DNA of 64,000 bases from CAZMOK01 sp964567785 (GTDB taxonomy: Bacteria > Bacteroidota > Bacteroidia > Bacteroidales > JAGOPY01), in contig CAZMOK010000010.1 of NCBI GenBank assembly GCA_964567785.1, positions 1-64,000 of the forward strand, in the 5' to 3' direction. Every line of letters starts with the position of its first letter. Within the stretch, counting starts at the first letter, position 1. The translations under genes were made by a program, and so were the position numbers. Shown here in pieces: positions 17,130-25,451 of this stretch. A model generated the notes under the pieces. That model saw only the letters and a list, made by a program, of their open reading frames with translations. It did no database searches and was not told the DNA's origin.

Positions 17130-18449
17130 ATGCCCGGTATAGAAAATTATCCGCCAAAGCCTGTAAAAAGGAAGTGGAGAACGGTAACTAACCTCATTCT
17201 CCATTTGCACCCGGTGCGTGTACCAGCCAGGGCAATCCGATTCGACCATACCTTAGGTCTGGGAGGAATGGCAGCACTGTTGATCGTTCTCCAGGTGGTT
17301 ACCGGCATTCTGTTACGGTTCCAATATGAACCATCGGTATACCAGGCCTACAATTCTGTGATAGCAATGCAGGAAGGGCTCGTTTTTGGCTCTTTCGCCA
17401 GGAACATCCACTACTGGACGGGCCAACTGCTCATTGTCATCACGGTTCTGCACCTTGCCAGGGTAATTTTCACGACGGGCTATTTTCCTCCAAGGCATGT
17501 CAACTGGCTGATCGGAACAGGCCTGTTGCTGGGGGTGATACTTATGAATTTTACGGGTTACCTGCTGCCCTGGGACCAGCTCTCATTCTGGGCTGTGACC
17601 GTAACCAGCTCCATGCTTGACTATATCCCCGTTTTAGGCAGCACTATAAAATACCAACTTTTAGGAGGGAACCAGGTTGGTCAGGCCACATTGATGAACT
17701 TTTATAATTACCATACAGGTATCCTACCTCTCTTGCTTGTTATCCTGATGGCCTATCATTTCTGGAAAACAAGAAAAGCCGGCGGTGTTGTGATCCCCGT
17801 AAATCCATCCAATCCCGGTAGGGAACAAACTGTTCCGGTCATACCTAACCTGGTCCTTAAAGAACTTACAACTGCACTGGTACTTCTTGCTTTTGTTTTT
17901 ACACTGAGCTTGCTGGTGGATGCCCCACTTAAGGAACAAGCCAACCCGTCAGTCAGTCCGAACCCCGGGAAAGCCCCCTGGTATTTTCTTGGGATTCAAG
18001 AGCTGATAGTGCACCTGCACCCGGTTTTTTCAGTATTTGTCGTTCCGGTTTTATTGACACTTGGCTTTATCCTGATCCCCTACAGCAAAAAGAAAGCAGT
18101 TAATACCGGAACCTGGTTTTCATCGCCTTCTGCAAAAAAACAATTGCTAAAAACACTGATCCTGACCCTGGTTTTCATTCCCCTATGGATAATTGCTGAT
18201 GAATATTTCCTGCATTTCGAAAGTTGGCTTCCAACACTGCCATCCTGGATCAGTGAAGGAGTATTGCCGTTCTTACTGTTTATCCTGATCGCATGGTTAT
18301 CAGGCTGGCTGATCCTCAACAGGTACCGGATACCATATAATGAACTGATAATGGCAGGTTTTGTGTTCACTGGTATGGCTTACGTGATCATGATGGTCAC
18401 AAGCCTGGTGTTCAGGGGGCCGGGAATGCAACTGGTCATTCCTTTTTAA
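17130..18449 (+). CDS. Cytochrome b (b6-type, fused subunit IV) of a menaquinol oxidoreductase
   Basis: A 439-residue polytopic membrane protein that oxidises quinol. Helix B ligands are two His separated by 13 residues (NIHYWTG and TVLHLAR). Helix D ligands are two His separated by 14 residues (YNYHTG and AYHFWK), and the 14-residue spacing is the b6 type. The Qo PEWY position reads APWY (KAPWYFLGIQEL), as in b6-type low-potential complexes. The C-terminal half equals subunit IV with added helices, so both parts are fused. It is the first gene of an operon with Rieske (13-base gap) and an octaheme cytochrome c. Menaquinone is the expected substrate given UbiE/MenG elsewhere in the window. 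Confidence 0.92.
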   Translation: MPGIENYPPKPVKRKWRTVTNLILHLHPVRVPARAIRFDHTLGLGGMAALLIVLQVVTGILLRFQYEPSVYQAYNSVIAMQEGLVFGSFARNIHYWTGQLLIVITVLHLARVIFTTGYFPPRHVNWLIGTGLLLGVILMNFTGYLLPWDQLSFWAVTVTSSMLDYIPVLGSTIKYQLLGGNQVGQATLMNFYNYHTGILPLLLVILMAYHFWKTRKAGGVVIPVNPSNPGREQTVPVIPNLVLKELTTALVLLAFVFTLSLLVDAPLKEQANPSVSPNPGKAPWYFLGIQELIVHLHPVFSVFVVPVLLTLGFILIPYSKKKAVNTGTWFSSPSAKKQLLKTLILTLVFIPLWIIADEYFLHFESWLPTLPSWISEGVLPFLLFILIAWLSGWLILNRYRIPYNELIMAGFVFTGMAYVIMMVTSLVFRGPGMQLVIPF

Positions 18450-18462
18450 CGGGTTGATGTAA

Positions 18463-18957
18463 ATGAAGGAAAATGAAAAAAATACCGGATCGAGAAGGAA
18501 TTTCCTGAAATCAGCCTGGAAATACCTCGGAGCCATTGCAATTGCCGAGGGGTTGCTGGTTTCATTTACCTTTTTCAGGTCAAGAAAAACCGGAGGCAAC
18601 GTGGCGGGAAGTAACCTCCGGCCGGTGGCCGGCCTGTCAGATATCCCCCCGGGGACCATCATGCCTTTCCGCAGCGGCTTGTTCTATCTTGTGAGATTGG
18701 AAGACGGAGGCCTTATGGCCGTTTCTATGGTCTGCTCACACCTGGGGTGCACCGTTAACTGGGACGCGGCTGAAAAGGTTTTTAAGTGCCCATGCCATTC
18801 TTCTTCGTTCGACAGGCTGGGCAATGTGATCAAATCACCTGCCACCAGCGCTTTGAATTACTACCGGGTAACAGTCGACAAAGGTCAGGTACTGGTCGAT
18901 CTCGGGAATGCTATTGTAAAAAATAAATTTGATCCTTCGGTGGTCACCTACGTTTAA
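18463..18957 (+). CDS. Rieske [2Fe-2S] protein, Tat-exported
   Basis: A 164-residue iron-sulfur subunit. A twin-arginine signal (GSRRNFLKSAWK) and one transmembrane anchor occupy residues 1-45. Cluster-binding boxes are CSHLGC and CPCHSSSF, with the two Cys and two His of a high-potential Rieske centre. It passes electrons from quinol at cytochrome b to the cytochrome c encoded one base downstream. The spacing and the stop/start junction (TAA, one base, ATG) show tight co-expression. Confidence 0.95.
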   Translation: MKENEKNTGSRRNFLKSAWKYLGAIAIAEGLLVSFTFFRSRKTGGNVAGSNLRPVAGLSDIPPGTIMPFRSGLFYLVRLEDGGLMAVSMVCSHLGCTVNWDAAEKVFKCPCHSSSFDRLGNVIKSPATSALNYYRVTVDKGQVLVDLGNAIVKNKFDPSVVTYV

Positions 18958-18958
18958 T

Positions 18959-21253
18959 ATGGAAAGAAAATGGAAGATCACCGGGATAGTGTCAACCGCC
19001 ATAATTGTTGCGGTCTTTCCGCTGCAATTCTTCAAATTCAGCCTTCAACATGCTGAAGATGGGGATGTCTTTCCGGTTTTTACGGGTACCGCCAGTTGCC
19101 TGGAGTGCCACCAGGTGGAGTATAACCTCTGGGAAGGATCGGACCACGACCTGGCCATGGACCATGCTACAGAAGAGACAGTGCTCGGGGATTTTGAAGA
19201 TGCTTCGTTTGAATCCGAGGGTTTGATCCATAAGTTCTATAAGAAAAACGATAAGTTCTATGTTTACACACACGGGCCGGGTGGCGAGCCCGGTGAATTT
19301 CAAATTTCCTACACTTTCGGCGTAAAACCCCTGCAGCAGTACCTGGTTGAACTTGACAAAGGCCGGTTGCAATGCCTTCCGCTGGCCTGGGACACCCAGA
19401 AAAAGGAATGGTACCACCTTGTGCCGGCGGTATATGCAAATGAAGAAATAACACCAGATGACTGGCTTTACTGGACCAACAACGGGCAAAACTGGAATGG
19501 GATGTGCGCCGACTGCCACTCCACGCAGTTGAAGAAGAATTTCGATCCTGAAACAAAGCACTACAACACAACCTGGTCCGACATTGATGTGGGATGCGAA
19601 GCCTGCCACGGGCCGGGTTCGGCGCATATCGAATGGGCCAGGCTTCCCGAGGGTGACCGTCCGGTGGATGTCAATACCGGGCTGACTGTAATGACCAGTA
19701 ATATCAGCAGCAGGGAATACGTGGATAATTGCGCCCGCTGTCATGCCCGCCGTTCTGCACTCCGTGACTACGACAACCGCTCCAACGAATTCCTCGATTA
19801 TTTCATGCCCCAGGTAGCTGTTAGCCCGGTGTATTTTGCCGACGGTCAGATCCTGGAGGAAAATTACGTATATGGATCTTTCCTGCAAAGCAAGATGTTC
19901 ATGAAGGACGTCAGGTGCGGGGATTGCCACAATTCACACAGCCTGGAATTCATTAACGAGGGTAACAGCCTATGCCTGCAATGTCACCGGGCCGACATCT
20001 ATGATACCTACTCACACCATTTTCATAAGAAAACCGGGAGGGAGCATGAGCCCCAGCTTTTCAACAGTCCGCCTTTGTATGAAGAAGGAGAAGGCGCACG
20101 ATGCATCAACTGCCATATGGACGGAAGGTATTACATGGGTGTGGACTATCGTCGTGACCACAGCTTCCGTATCCCCCGCCCCGACCTCACTATCGAACTG
20201 GGCGTCCCCAATGCCTGCAACAGTTGCCATAAGGACGAAGACCCTCAATGGGCACAATCCTATATTGAGGAGTGGTATGGTATCAGTCGGGCACCCCATT
20301 ATGGTTCCCTTTTTGCACAGGGAGCCGAAGCAGATCAAAAAGAGCTGGCGGCCATTGTATTCGATGAATTGCGACCCCCAATGGTCAGGGCCACTGCAAC
20401 TGCCATCCTCGAAAACGACACCTCTTTCAGCGCCAGGCAAACCCTGAAATCGACCCTCGGGAATACAGATCCGCTGCTGCGTGCTTATGCTGCAAGGTCC
20501 TACAATGCCACAAGCCTGCCGGACCTCAAAGAAACCTTTTTCCCATTGCTTCACGACCCGGTGAAACCGGTAAGGATGGAAGCTGCCATGAAACTGTCGC
20601 AGGCATATGCCGAAATAAGGGATACCATCCATAAGAAGGCACTCGAAAAGTGCATTGAAGAGTACGAAGAAGCCATGCTCTATACAGGGGATTTTGCAGC
20701 CAGCAGGCATAACCTGGGGAACCTTTACACTAACCTGGGGGACATACGGCAGGCAGAAAAAGAATACCGCCAGGCGCTTGCGATCGACAACAAGTTCTAC
20801 CCCTCACAGGTGAACCTTGCAAACCTTCTGAACAGGCAGGGAAGAAATGACGAAGCGGAAAAATTGCTGACCGAAGTACTGAAAGACAATCCGGATTTGG
20901 AAGGGATAAACTATTCGCTCGGCTTACTGTATGCTGAAATGGAAAAATACGATGAAGCACTGTTATTTCTAGAAAAGGCAACCGGGGAAAAACCGGTAAA
21001 CCCAAGGGCATACTATAATTACGGGCTGCTGCTCAACCAGCTTGGAGAAACCGGAAAAGCAGAGGAAGCCCTGCTGGATGCCTTTTCCCTTGAGCCTGAC
21101 AACCCCCGTTTTGTTTATGCCCTTTCAACCTTTTATGCCCAGAGGGAAGATAAGGGAAAAGCATTGGAATATGGGAGGATGTTGCTCGAATTGTTGCCCG
21201 CTGATGAGTCGGTAAGAAATTATGTAAACAGCCTCGAAAGAGAAAATTATTGA
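18959..21253 (+). CDS. Octaheme cytochrome c with HEAT-like and TPR domains
   Basis: A 764-residue exported protein with an N-terminal signal or anchor helix (about 5-28). Eight CxxCH motifs begin at about residues 47, 183, 213, 258, 320, 339, 382 and 420 (CLECH, CADCH, CEACH, CARCH, CGDCH, CLQCH, CINCH, CNSCH). The arrangement is like cytochrome c554/octaheme families. Residues about 440-540 look like short HEAT-like helices, and about 550-760 form TPRs (YTGDFAASRHNLGNLYTNLG). It probably accepts electrons from Rieske and serves as a wire or docking platform; an enzymatic role such as a reductase cannot be excluded. Its frame opens at 18929, but ATG at 18959 follows the Rieske stop by one base and is preferred. 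Confidence 0.9.
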   Translation: MERKWKITGIVSTAIIVAVFPLQFFKFSLQHAEDGDVFPVFTGTASCLECHQVEYNLWEGSDHDLAMDHATEETVLGDFEDASFESEGLIHKFYKKNDKFYVYTHGPGGEPGEFQISYTFGVKPLQQYLVELDKGRLQCLPLAWDTQKKEWYHLVPAVYANEEITPDDWLYWTNNGQNWNGMCADCHSTQLKKNFDPETKHYNTTWSDIDVGCEACHGPGSAHIEWARLPEGDRPVDVNTGLTVMTSNISSREYVDNCARCHARRSALRDYDNRSNEFLDYFMPQVAVSPVYFADGQILEENYVYGSFLQSKMFMKDVRCGDCHNSHSLEFINEGNSLCLQCHRADIYDTYSHHFHKKTGREHEPQLFNSPPLYEEGEGARCINCHMDGRYYMGVDYRRDHSFRIPRPDLTIELGVPNACNSCHKDEDPQWAQSYIEEWYGISRAPHYGSLFAQGAEADQKELAAIVFDELRPPMVRATATAILENDTSFSARQTLKSTLGNTDPLLRAYAARSYNATSLPDLKETFFPLLHDPVKPVRMEAAMKLSQAYAEIRDTIHKKALEKCIEEYEEAMLYTGDFAASRHNLGNLYTNLGDIRQAEKEYRQALAIDNKFYPSQVNLANLLNRQGRNDEAEKLLTEVLKDNPDLEGINYSLGLLYAEMEKYDEALLFLEKATGEKPVNPRAYYNYGLLLNQLGETGKAEEALLDAFSLEPDNPRFVYALSTFYAQREDKGKALEYGRMLLELLPADESVRNYVNSLERENY

Positions 21254-21285
21254 TCAATTGCTTCGCGTTGGGAACGGTTTGTAAT

Positions 21286-21293
21286 TATATTTG
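21286..21293 (+). promoter_or_regulatory. Probable -7 promoter element of the DUF4136 gene
   Basis: TATATTTG matches TAnnTTTG and lies 52 bases before the ATG at 21346. TTG triplets occur at 21258 and 21268, but neither has ideal spacing. Confidence 0.45.
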
Positions 21294-21345
21294 CCTGAAA
21301 CTGAAAAGATAATCATTAGTAATTTCCATCATTAAATCAGATAAA

Positions 21346-21915
21346 ATGAAAAAGATCCTGGGTTTTATAAGCATTCTGTTACTTTTCTCCTGCGGCAGCA
21401 GTGTTACTGTATCATATGACTATGACAAGGAAGTTGATTTCGCACAATACGAAACATTTGAATATTATGGCTGGGCAAAAGAAAGCGACAAGATACTGAA
21501 CGAATTCGATAAGCGGCGGATTGAAGAAGCTGTTGGCGGAGAATTCGCCGACCGTGGCCTGGAATATGTAGAAAGCGGAGGCGACCTTGTTGTTTCCCTT
21601 TTCATTGTTGTTGATGAGAAAACAGGAGTTTCTGCCTACACCGACCACTACTCCATGGGCAGTCCATACGGTACCTTCAGGTACGGTCCCGGATGGGGAT
21701 GGGGCTACGGCCATTCGGTGACCAGGTATCATGAATACGATTACCTTCAGGGCACGCTTATTATCGATGTTTTCGACAGGGAAGAAAAAAAGCTGGTATG
21801 GCAGGGAATAGGGACCAGCACAGTTGATGACAACCCACAAAGCCGAGAAAGGAACATCAACAAGGCCGTTGCCAGGATCATGGCGTATTTCCCGGTAAAG
21901 CCTGTAGGGGATTGA
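21346..21915 (+). CDS. DUF4136 lipoprotein
   Basis: A 189-residue lipoprotein (lipobox LLLFSC, Cys at about 16). The body fits DUF4136: VSYDYDKEVDFAQYETFEYYGW near the start, an aromatic/Gly patch (YGPGWGWGYG) and a late strand (GTLIIDVFDREEKKLVWQGIGT), ending with the conserved NINKAVARIMAYFP. Its function is unknown, and family members are periplasmic or outer-membrane proteins. It has its own promoter and is separated from the cytochrome operon by 92 bases. Confidence 0.88.
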   Translation: MKKILGFISILLLFSCGSSVTVSYDYDKEVDFAQYETFEYYGWAKESDKILNEFDKRRIEEAVGGEFADRGLEYVESGGDLVVSLFIVVDEKTGVSAYTDHYSMGSPYGTFRYGPGWGWGYGHSVTRYHEYDYLQGTLIIDVFDREEKKLVWQGIGTSTVDDNPQSRERNINKAVARIMAYFPVKPVGD

Positions 21916-21965
21916 TTTTATAAAGACATTTTTCGCCATTAAATCTTATCCCTTCTCCAAATTAT

Positions 21966-22349
21966 ACCTCACCCCCTCAGTCCCCCTCTCCAAATTGGAG
22001 AGGGGGAAGCCCGGCAAGGGTTACCGGAGGTGACTTTTTAGTTTTTGAATGACACTGTTCAGATTGCTGAGTATCTCGTCATTTGTAAACCTTATCACCC
22101 TTAGTCCCAGTTTTCCCAATTCATAAGTCCTGTTTTCATCGTATTCTTTTATTTCTTTCCCCTTGTGAATATTTCCATCAAGCTCAACCACCAGTCGTTT
22201 TTCAGGGCAATAGAAATCAACAATAAACTGTCCTACAGGATGTTGCCTTCTGAATTTCTTTCCTTCAATTTTACGGTCCCTGATCTCTTGCCATAAGATT
22301 TTTCCTTATCCCCCCTCTCCAATTTGGAGAGGGGGTTAGGGGGTGAGGT
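21966..22349. mobile_element. DUF559 cassette bounded by inverted repeats
   Basis: Near-identical inverted ends of about 40 bp bound this interval: 21966-22006 reads inward from ACCTCACCCCCT, and 22311-22349 is its reverse complement with a two-base length difference. Each end contains a 25-bp palindrome with arm CCCCCTCTCCAA and a one-base centre. Between them is only a truncated DUF559 gene. The element fills most of the 531-bp gap between the DUF4136 and cyanophycinase genes. No transposase is present, so any mobility would be in trans or ancient. Confidence 0.75.
22021..22305 (-). pseudogene. Truncated DUF559 (PD-(D/E)XK-like endonuclease domain) gene
   Basis: Reading the minus strand gives an uninterrupted 94-residue stretch with the DUF559 core: WQEIRDRKIEGKKFRRQHPV, FIVDFYCPEKRLVVELDG, then YELGKLGLRVIRFTNDEIL. 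The acidic residues of DFYC and ELDG fit the Vsr-like nuclease fold. The N-terminal 20-30 residues of complete family members are missing, an in-frame TAA precedes the core, and no start codon is available. The break coincides with the right inverted repeat. It is therefore a decayed or remodelled gene. Confidence 0.8.
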
Positions 22350-22422
22350 TTCGAAAGGGAGGGAAGGACCCGGATGATTCATTATCAAAAATAAAATAGA
22401 GAATTATAAACCCCTACCTTCT

Positions 22423-22430
22423 TATCTTTG
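22423..22430 (+). promoter_or_regulatory. Probable -7 promoter element of the cyanophycin locus
   Basis: TATCTTTG matches TAnnTTTG and is 16 bases before the ATG of the cyanophycinase gene. The leader would be very short. No -33 box is obvious, consistent with regulated expression. Confidence 0.55.
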
Positions 22431-22446
22431 CAGAAAAATCTGCGAA

Positions 22447-24435
22447 ATGAGAAAATATTACTTATTCACTCTCACATTCTCCTTTTTTTTCTTTTCTGCT
22501 TTCGCAGGAAAACTCCTTATCATTGGTGGCGGCTCCGAACTGAGTTCGGCCGGGGCCTGGAACAAAGCCCCATACACATGGGCGGTAGATCAGTCTTCAA
22601 ACAAAAGGGTGGCCGTAATAGCCTATTCTTCAGCTACCAACTGGATACCGGATTATTTCATGAACGAATGCGGGGCTGTTGCAGCAAAGAATTTTACCCT
22701 GTCATCTCAGGCAATTGCTGATTCACAGGAAACTTACGACAGCCTCATGACCTATGACGTAATCTTCCTCAAAGGCGGTGACCAATATGATTACTACAGC
22801 ACCTACAAGAATACCCTGACCCACCAGGCCATACAGGATAAATTCGAAGAAGGGGGAGTGATCTGCGGTACTTCTGCCGGCCTGGCCGTGATGAGCGAGG
22901 TACTATTTACTGCAAGGAACGGAACGGTTTATCCTGATGAATGCCTTGAAGACCCCGATAATTATTATGTAACCCTTGCCAATGATTTCCTTCAGCTTTT
23001 CGGAGGATATATTTTCGACTCGCACTTCTCGCACCGGGGCAGGTTTCCACGCCTGACAGGCTTCCTGGCAAACTGGAAATTTGATGAAGGTGAAACTATA
23101 TCAGGAATAGGCGTGGACGAACAAACTGCCCTTGCCATTGATGAAAACAATATCGGTACTGTTTACGGTACGGGATGTGCCAATATTTATATCCCTTCCG
23201 GGGAAGATGTTTTTCACAAGAACGGGGATAAGCTCATAGCCGATTCCGTCAGAGTGATCCAGTTACTGCATGGCTGCACCTACGATTTCAATAACGGAGA
23301 AGTCAACGGATTTGATAGTGAAATAATCCCGGCAGTAATGCAGGAAACAGGGAATTTCACGGTACTGTTGAGCGGCGGGGAAACCCTTGGCGACAATACG
23401 GCCATGCTTGATAATTTCTATGGTGTTCAGGGTAGTGCCGATGATGCCATCCTTCTGTTGACAGGGTCCAATACCAGTCAGGGAAATGCTTTTAAAGATT
23501 ACCTGGAAGACCTGGGCGCTTCACCGGTCTATTTATATTCGGCTTTGCCGGAAAACGGAAATGATGCCAGCCTTGCCGGCGCAATAAAATTCTCCCCCAA
23601 GATCCTGATCGTCAACAATCTTTACGAAACCTTCAGCGATTTTGTATTCAACACTGAAAACGGCGGATACCTGCAGGAGAGGCTGCGGGAAGACGGCGTG
23701 ATAAGCGCCTTTGTAGGCGATAACAGCCGCTTTGCAGGAAAGACAGTGGTGAACAATTATCTTACCCCCAATGCCTCGTACAACAACAACCTCAGTTTTG
23801 ACCCCGGGCTGGCCGTCCTGGAAACCACTGTTGTGATGCCCCGCACTTTCGATGACAATGATATGTACGAGAACGCTGTCACCGGCGTGCCCTTTGCCAT
23901 GATAAAGGATTCACTGGCTTACGGTATCTGGCTGAACGACCGGAACTATGCCCTTTACAAGCCAGAAGACGGAAAAACCTATATTACGTCGTACGGTGGC
24001 CTTCCAATGATGGTATTGAAAAACAAAGGGTGCACTGCCGGTTTTGCAGACCAGACACCCACCGGGACAGGCACAAAGTACCGCCAGATCGCAGGTTTCA
24101 ATGCCATGATCCTTTCAATTCTCGATGATCCCTATCGTATGCTGGTTGGTGACCATATTACTTTTGACATTTCTGAAGAAAACCCGGCAGATCCCGTCAC
24201 TGCCAAAGTGTATCCAAACCCCGGGAATGATAGAGTGACAGTTGAATGGGCCGGTCATTCAGGTGACCTGTCGATTTACTCGATAACCGGTCAAAAGGTC
24301 GCCGGGCCATTTTGGTTTAATGAAACCTTTGTGGTAATAACTTCAGGATTTCCGGAAGGCAATTATCTTTTGAAATTGACAAGCGGGAAAAACGATCTGG
24401 AACGAACCATCAAACTAACCATAAAGAATAAATAA
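22447..24435 (+). CDS. Secreted two-domain cyanophycinase (peptidase S51) with T9SS domain
   Basis: A 662-residue exoenzyme predicted to hydrolyse cyanophycin to beta-Asp-Arg dipeptides. The signal peptide ends FSAFAG. The first S51 domain (about 20-285) has nucleophile Ser143 in GTSAGLAVMSE and the cyanophycinase-type DSHFSHRGRFPRL, which fits CphB more than dipeptidase E. A second S51-like domain (about 298-575) keeps the fold (NFTVLLSGGETLG, ILLLTGSNTS), but the GTSAG position reads FVGDNSRF, so it is probably inactive and may bind polymer. A T9SS sorting domain starts at about 585 (KVYPNPGNDRVTVEW). The stop is one base before the isoaspartyl peptidase start. Confidence 0.9.
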   Translation: MRKYYLFTLTFSFFFFSAFAGKLLIIGGGSELSSAGAWNKAPYTWAVDQSSNKRVAVIAYSSATNWIPDYFMNECGAVAAKNFTLSSQAIADSQETYDSLMTYDVIFLKGGDQYDYYSTYKNTLTHQAIQDKFEEGGVICGTSAGLAVMSEVLFTARNGTVYPDECLEDPDNYYVTLANDFLQLFGGYIFDSHFSHRGRFPRLTGFLANWKFDEGETISGIGVDEQTALAIDENNIGTVYGTGCANIYIPSGEDVFHKNGDKLIADSVRVIQLLHGCTYDFNNGEVNGFDSEIIPAVMQETGNFTVLLSGGETLGDNTAMLDNFYGVQGSADDAILLLTGSNTSQGNAFKDYLEDLGASPVYLYSALPENGNDASLAGAIKFSPKILIVNNLYETFSDFVFNTENGGYLQERLREDGVISAFVGDNSRFAGKTVVNNYLTPNASYNNNLSFDPGLAVLETTVVMPRTFDDNDMYENAVTGVPFAMIKDSLAYGIWLNDRNYALYKPEDGKTYITSYGGLPMMVLKNKGCTAGFADQTPTGTGTKYRQIAGFNAMILSILDDPYRMLVGDHITFDISEENPADPVTAKVYPNPGNDRVTVEWAGHSGDLSIYSITGQKVAGPFWFNETFVVITSGFPEGNYLLKLTSGKNDLERTIKLTIKNK

Positions 24436-24436
24436 C

Positions 24437-25369
24437 ATGTCGAAGTACGCAATTGCCATTCACGGCGGAGCAGGCACCATCAGCAGAAAATCGATGACGC
24501 CTGAAAAAGAAAAGGAATACAAGGATGCACTGGGGGCTTCCCTGAAAGCCGGCTCAGAAGTACTTGAAAAAGGCGGTTCGGCGTTGGATGCCATCGAAGC
24601 AGCCGTTGTGTCCCTTGAAGATTGCCCGCTGTTCAACGCAGGAAAGGGGGCTGTATTTACAAACAACGGCGAACATGAGATGGATGCGTCAATCATGTGG
24701 GGCAAGGACCTTGAGGCCGGTGCAATCACCTTTGTCAAGGGAATAAAAAACCCCATCAGGCTTGCCAGGGCCGCCATGGAAAGATCTGAATTTGTCTTCC
24801 TCAGCGGCCAAGGTGCGGCAGATTTCGCGAAAAAAGAGGGACTAGAATTCATGCCTGATGAATATTTCTTCACGCAGTTCCGTTACGACCAGTTGAAAGA
24901 GGCCATTGCCCACAACCGCGCCCAGCTCGACCACACTGAATCGGGTGACGAAAAATACAGCACGGTGGGCGCCGTAGCCCTCGACAGGGATGGTAACCTC
25001 GCTGCGGCAACCTCAACGGGTGGCCTTACGAATAAACAATACGGACGTATCGGCGACAGCTCGGTGATAGGGGCAGGCACCTATGCCAACAACAATACCT
25101 GTGCTATTTCCGGAACCGGTTACGGTGAATTCTATATCCGTGGCGTGGTGGCCTACGATGTTTCCTGCCTGATGGAATACAAAGGGCTCAGCCTGGCAGA
25201 GGCCTGCCGTATCGTGATCCACGATAAGCAGGCCTCCCTTGGCGGTGACGGAGGCCTTATTGCCATCGACAAAAACGGTAACATTGAACTTCCTTTCAAC
25301 TCAGAAGGAATGTACCGGGGGTGGAAAAAGGAAGGGGAAGACAGTCATATAAAAATTTATAACGAGTAA
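24437..25369 (+). CDS. iaaA: Isoaspartyl peptidase / beta-aspartyl dipeptidase (Ntn hydrolase)
   Basis: A 310-residue cytoplasmic precursor (no signal peptide) that self-cleaves and then hydrolyses beta-aspartyl dipeptides. The N-terminal AIHGGAG and NAGKGAVFTNNGEHEMDA are family hallmarks. The new N-terminal nucleophile is Thr176 in STVGAVALD, matching E. coli IaaA Thr179. GRIGDSSVIGAGTYA and SGTGYGEF complete the substrate site. Adjacent to a cyanophycinase, the obvious substrate is beta-Asp-Arg, giving Asp and Arg; asparaginase activity is also possible. A one-base gap to the upstream gene and 82 bases to SusC make this the second gene of the locus. Confidence 0.93.
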   Translation: MSKYAIAIHGGAGTISRKSMTPEKEKEYKDALGASLKAGSEVLEKGGSALDAIEAAVVSLEDCPLFNAGKGAVFTNNGEHEMDASIMWGKDLEAGAITFVKGIKNPIRLARAAMERSEFVFLSGQGAADFAKKEGLEFMPDEYFFTQFRYDQLKEAIAHNRAQLDHTESGDEKYSTVGAVALDRDGNLAAATSTGGLTNKQYGRIGDSSVIGAGTYANNNTCAISGTGYGEFYIRGVVAYDVSCLMEYKGLSLAEACRIVIHDKQASLGGDGGLIAIDKNGNIELPFNSEGMYRGWKKEGEDSHIKIYNE

Positions 25370-25451
25370 AAATTAACTTTAAACATTGCGAAAAACGGCA
25401 TCCATCTCTTCTTCTTAGTAACTTTACACTTTCGTACCCAAACCAATCAAT

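Noticed and set aside
18992..19930. 312-residue open frame on the minus strand
   Set aside because: It is antisense to the octaheme cytochrome c, whose CxxCH motifs are unambiguous; the translation has no recognisable domain.
20012..20710. 232-residue open frame on the minus strand
   Set aside because: Same situation: a codon-bias shadow of the cytochrome c/TPR gene.
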